Assembly: GCA_902780025.1 (NCBI GenBank)
Contig: CACZDV010000006.1
Coordinates: 29,339 to 93,338, forward strand
Direction: 5' to 3'
From: an uncultured Prevotellaceae bacterium
Lineage (GTDB): Bacteria > Bacteroidota > Bacteroidia > Bacteroidales > Bacteroidaceae
Length of the DNA: 64,000 bases
The position numbers and the translations under genes were made by a program. Of the stretch, positions 62,207 to 64,000 are shown piece after piece (within the stretch, counting starts at the first letter, position 1; the number at the start of each line of letters is the position of its first letter). Below the pieces are notes generated by a model. The model saw nothing but the letters and a program-made list of their open reading frames with translations. It made no database searches and was not told the DNA's origin.

Positions 62207-62252
62207 TTTCCGTCCATCACCCGATTTCGTAAAAAAACGATGCTATGCGTAA
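62196..62252 (+). pseudogene. Truncated toxin-like ORF
   Basis: An ATG at 62196 overlaps the antitoxin end by 11 bp and reads MNYDFRPSPDFVKKRCYA, then stops. The first residues look like the start of RelE/YafQ-type toxins. A run of seven A at 62229-62235 is a likely frameshift site, but the other frames also close soon, so most of the gene is lost or it never encoded a toxin. Confidence 0.4.
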
Positions 62253-62578
62253 GATAGTCGAAGAAATGGGACTTGTGTAATGCCCCTTAGAAATAATGTT
62301 GAACCCTAAAAACAATGATGCCTATGGGCAAAGAATGAAATAGAAAAGGACATATTATCATAAAGGCGTTAGCTTTTGATTCTTGTTCCTGAAAATCGGC
62401 AAAATTGAATGGAGCTTCAAGAGTAAAGGTTAATGTTCACGTCGCAAGGCGTGGGCACTTACTCGTATATGAAGCATAGGTGTTTGCCGATACCTCAGGA
62501 ACGTAGACGAAGTAAATTGTCCACGTTTTCTTTTTGCGTCACTTTGAACGGAATAAATATTTTAAAACTATAGCAATA
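62207..62578. other. 372-bp gap before the leucine-rich-repeat gene
   Basis: Holds the toxin-like remnant to 62252, about 100 bp without clear signals, and then the structured leader described at 62362-62536. No other gene seen. Confidence 0.7.
62362..62536 (+). promoter_or_regulatory. Structured leader with possible pseudoknot and terminator
   Basis: Helix A: GTTCCTGA + ATCGGCAAA (62385-62403) pairs perfectly with TTTGCCGAT + TCAGGAAC (62483-62502), 17 bp. Helix B: CACGTC-GCAA-GGCGTG (62438-62453), a GNRA-capped hairpin. Helix C: CGTGGGCA + TTACT (62450-62463) pairs with AGTAA + TGTCCACG (62511-62525), 13 bp with one G-U, and TTTTCTTTTT follows. C crosses A (pseudoknot) and excludes the base of B, so C can act as a switchable terminator 43 nt before the ATG. 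A small hairpin AAAGGC-GTTA-GCTTTT (62362-62377) precedes. Ligand unknown. Confidence 0.6.
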
Positions 62579-63808
62579 ATGAAACAACTAAACATCAAAT
62601 TCCTACTCGCCCTGCTCATCAGCATGCTCGGCGTTAAAGTCTCCGCTCACGATATTGAAGTGGTGAATACGGATGGTAAACTCATCTATTACGAATTTAT
62701 TAATAACAATACCGAATTAGCGGTCAGTCTTCGGGGGACTTCTGGAATTAACTATTTAAACGGATACGCGGGCAATGTCGTTATTCCAGAATCTGTCACC
62801 TACAATGGGACTACCTATCCTGTGACAAACATTAATTGGTCTGCATTCCGTGATTGTAGCGGCCTGACGAGCATCGCCATCCCCAATTCCGTGATCAGCA
62901 TCGGGGAGTATGCGTTCTCTGGCTGTAGCGGTCTGACGAGCATCACCATCCCCAACTCCGTGACCAGTATCGGGAGTTATGCGTTCAGGGGCTGTAGCGG
63001 CCTGACGAGCATCGCCATCCCCAATTCCGTGATCAGCATCGGGGAGTATGCGTTCTCTGGCTGTAGCGGCCTCACTTCTATTACCATCGGAAAAAATGTG
63101 AAATACATTGGCGTACTATCTTTTACTGATAGTAATCTTACAACGGTCATCTCGCTAATTGAAGACCCATTTGTCATAAATGGGGGTTGGGGGGTGTTTA
63201 GTCAAAATACTCTTTACAATGCTACCTTGTATGTTCCAAATGGAACTCTTGACAAATACAAGACTACGAATGGCTGGAACAGTTTCTTGTTTATTGAGGA
63301 AAGTGGCGAAAAACCTGAAACACCAACTTGCGAAAAGCCCACTATTAGCTACAAGAACAGTAAGTTAACATATACAAGTGCTACAGAAGGTGCTATTTGC
63401 GTTTCTACGATTACCAATCCGGATATTGGAACCTTTATAACTAACGAGATGCCGCTAAGTGTTACATATCATATTAGTGTCTATGCTACCAAGGATGGGT
63501 ACAATAACTCTGAAACAGCTACTGCAACCCTATGTTGGATAGAAGCTGAGCCCAGAACCGAAGGCATTGATAATACGTCAGCTGCCAGTGTTCGTGCACA
63601 GGCTGTGCTCATTCAAAGTTGCGGCAGTTCGTTGACTATATCTGGTGCCGAGGAGGGAACGCCAGTCAGTATATACGATACCCAAGGCAGAATGGCTGGA
63701 TCTGTTAAGGCATCAGCAGGTACAACCACTATTAATACCACACTTCGCAGCGGAGATATCGGCATAGTGAAGATTGGTGAAAAAGTCGTAAAGTATCTAC
63801 TCAGATAA
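62579..63808 (+). CDS. BspA-like leucine-rich-repeat surface protein
   Basis: 409 aa from ATG 62579, with a signal peptide ([18 protein letters not shown]). LRR_5 repeats follow: four 23-aa units of the form CSGLTSIxIPNSVxSIGxYAF (62855-63130), then a fibronectin/chitobiase-like C-terminal linker and a T9SS-type end ([12 protein letters not shown] ... [15 protein letters not shown]). Family members are surface proteins binding host matrix or other bacteria. DNA copies 1 and 3 are almost identical, so the repeats can recombine. Expression may be set by the structured leader. Confidence 0.9.
   Translation: MKQLNIKFLLALLISMLGVKVSAHDIEVVNTDGKLIYYEFINNNTELAVSLRGTSGINYLNGYAGNVVIPESVTYNGTTYPVTNINWSAFRDCSGLTSIAIPNSVISIGEYAFSGCSGLTSITIPNSVTSIGSYAFRGCSGLTSIAIPNSVISIGEYAFSGCSGLTSITIGKNVKYIGVLSFTDSNLTTVISLIEDPFVINGGWGVFSQNTLYNATLYVPNGTLDKYKTTNGWNSFLFIEESGEKPETPTCEKPTISYKNSKLTYTSATEGAICVSTITNPDIGTFITNEMPLSVTYHISVYATKDGYNNSETATATLCWIEAEPRTEGIDNTSAASVRAQAVLIQSCGSSLTISGAEEGTPVSIYDTQGRMAGSVKASAGTTTINTTLRSGDIGIVKIGEKVVKYLLR
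62855..63130 (+). repeat. Coding tandem repeat, 4 x 69 bp
   Basis: Units start at 62855, 62924, 62993 and 63062. Units 1 and 3 are nearly identical in DNA, unit 2 differs at a few positions, and unit 4 diverges after its first third. Confidence 0.9.
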
Positions 63809-63842
63809 TGACAAATGACAGTTTTTATTTAGGCATACAAAA

Positions 63843-63879
63843 AGAACGGGGACTCGATGGTGAGTTCCCGTTCTGGTGT
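63843..63879 (-). terminator. Terminator between LRR gene and edge gene
   Basis: AGAACGGGGACTC (63843-63855), loop GATGGT, GAGTTCCCGTTCT (63862-63874), 13 bp with one G-U. On the minus strand a T5 tract follows, so it best fits the gene entering from the right; it may stop the LRR transcript too. Confidence 0.75.
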
Positions 63880-63883
63880 TCAG

Positions 63884-64000
63884 TTACACCCCTACTCCAT
63901 CATACACAAAAGGGACTCTAATTTTGCGCTCTGATAGAATATATCCGTGAAGAATTTGCTTTATTACGGCCAAATCCCTACCTTTGTTGTCAGAAGGAGG
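63884..64000 (-). CDS. 3' end of an unknown gene running off the window
   Basis: An open frame on the minus strand enters at the window edge and ends at TAA (63884-63886): 38 codons, in two parts PPSDNKGRDLAVIKQILHG and YILSERKIRVPFVYDGVGV. A good terminator lies 9 bp beyond the stop, which supports a real gene. Too short to assign to a family. Confidence 0.55.
   Translation of the reverse strand, partial: PPSDNKGRDLAVIKQILHGYILSERKIRVPFVYDGVGV

Noticed and set aside
63919-63926. Plus-strand TAATTTTG promoter (and TACCTTTG at 63979)
   Set aside because: Both lie inside the minus-strand partial gene and no plus-strand gene follows in the window.

Overview
This window looks like chromosomal DNA from a Bacteroidales bacterium, most likely a gut or rumen Prevotella (Prevotellaceae). 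The evidence is the Bacteroidetes-type promoters (TTTG, about 20 bp, TAnnTTTG) in front of many genes, the fused FeoA-FeoB, the short SerA without an ACT domain, an UpxY/NusG-like antiterminator, a membrane-spanning sensor with an AraC-type DNA-binding domain, and the C-terminal tails typical of Prevotella secreted proteins. Most of the window is dense core genome. I see no rRNA, tRNA, CRISPR array or intact insertion sequence.

Layout. 1-8.5 kb: a DEAD-box helicase, serC-serA, a polyprenol-phosphate sugar transferase, mfd and an outer-membrane barrel protein. 8.5-12.1 kb: a NusG-like antiterminator with a long extra C-terminal region, and clpB. 12.1-15.2 kb: two short tandem-repeat arrays, then a secreted GH10 xylanase with two CBM6-like modules. 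15.3-24.4 kb: a giant alpha-2-macroglobulin-family protein, a DUF1573 protein, meaB, ispH and a convergent ribE. 24.5-34.2 kb: a candidate structured RNA, an AraC-type sensor/regulator divergent from a GH2 enzyme, feoAB and a GH5 endoglucanase. 34.3-37.5 kb: HIT, DUF1015, YigZ and a LysM glucosaminidase. 37.5-44 kb: a reverse-strand series, lacI-type regulator, uxaA, EamA transporter, thiamine-phosphate-synthase-like gene, prs, DUF4369 lipoprotein, ispE. 44-51.2 kb: a repeat-rich 650-bp gap, a tiny acidic peptide, a secreted fibronectin-type protein, a C69 dipeptidase, xseBA and an S8 protease. 51.3-58.6 kb: a MATE transporter, a cytidylate-kinase-like gene, a phosphoesterase and a dTDP-amino-sugar operon (rmlB, purT, ketoisomerase, acyltransferase, aminotransferase). 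58.7-62.2 kb: an AT-richer accessory block with a VapE-family protein, two unknown proteins and an antitoxin-like remnant. 62.2-64 kb: a strongly structured leader with a terminator ahead of a BspA-like leucine-rich-repeat protein, then the 3' end of an unknown gene running off the right edge.

Functionally, the secreted GH10, GH5 and GH2 enzymes, the sensor/AraC regulator and altronate dehydratase point to plant cell-wall glycan use. The dTDP-sugar operon points to a surface polysaccharide carrying an N-acylated 3-amino-3,6-dideoxyhexose. The most unusual material is non-coding: (a) the pseudoknot/attenuator-like leader at 62362-62536, (b) the 188-nt RNA candidate at 24480-24667 upstream of ribE, (c) five arrays that share a 21-22-bp period but no sequence, and (d) many period-7 arrays, several of them inside reading frames.
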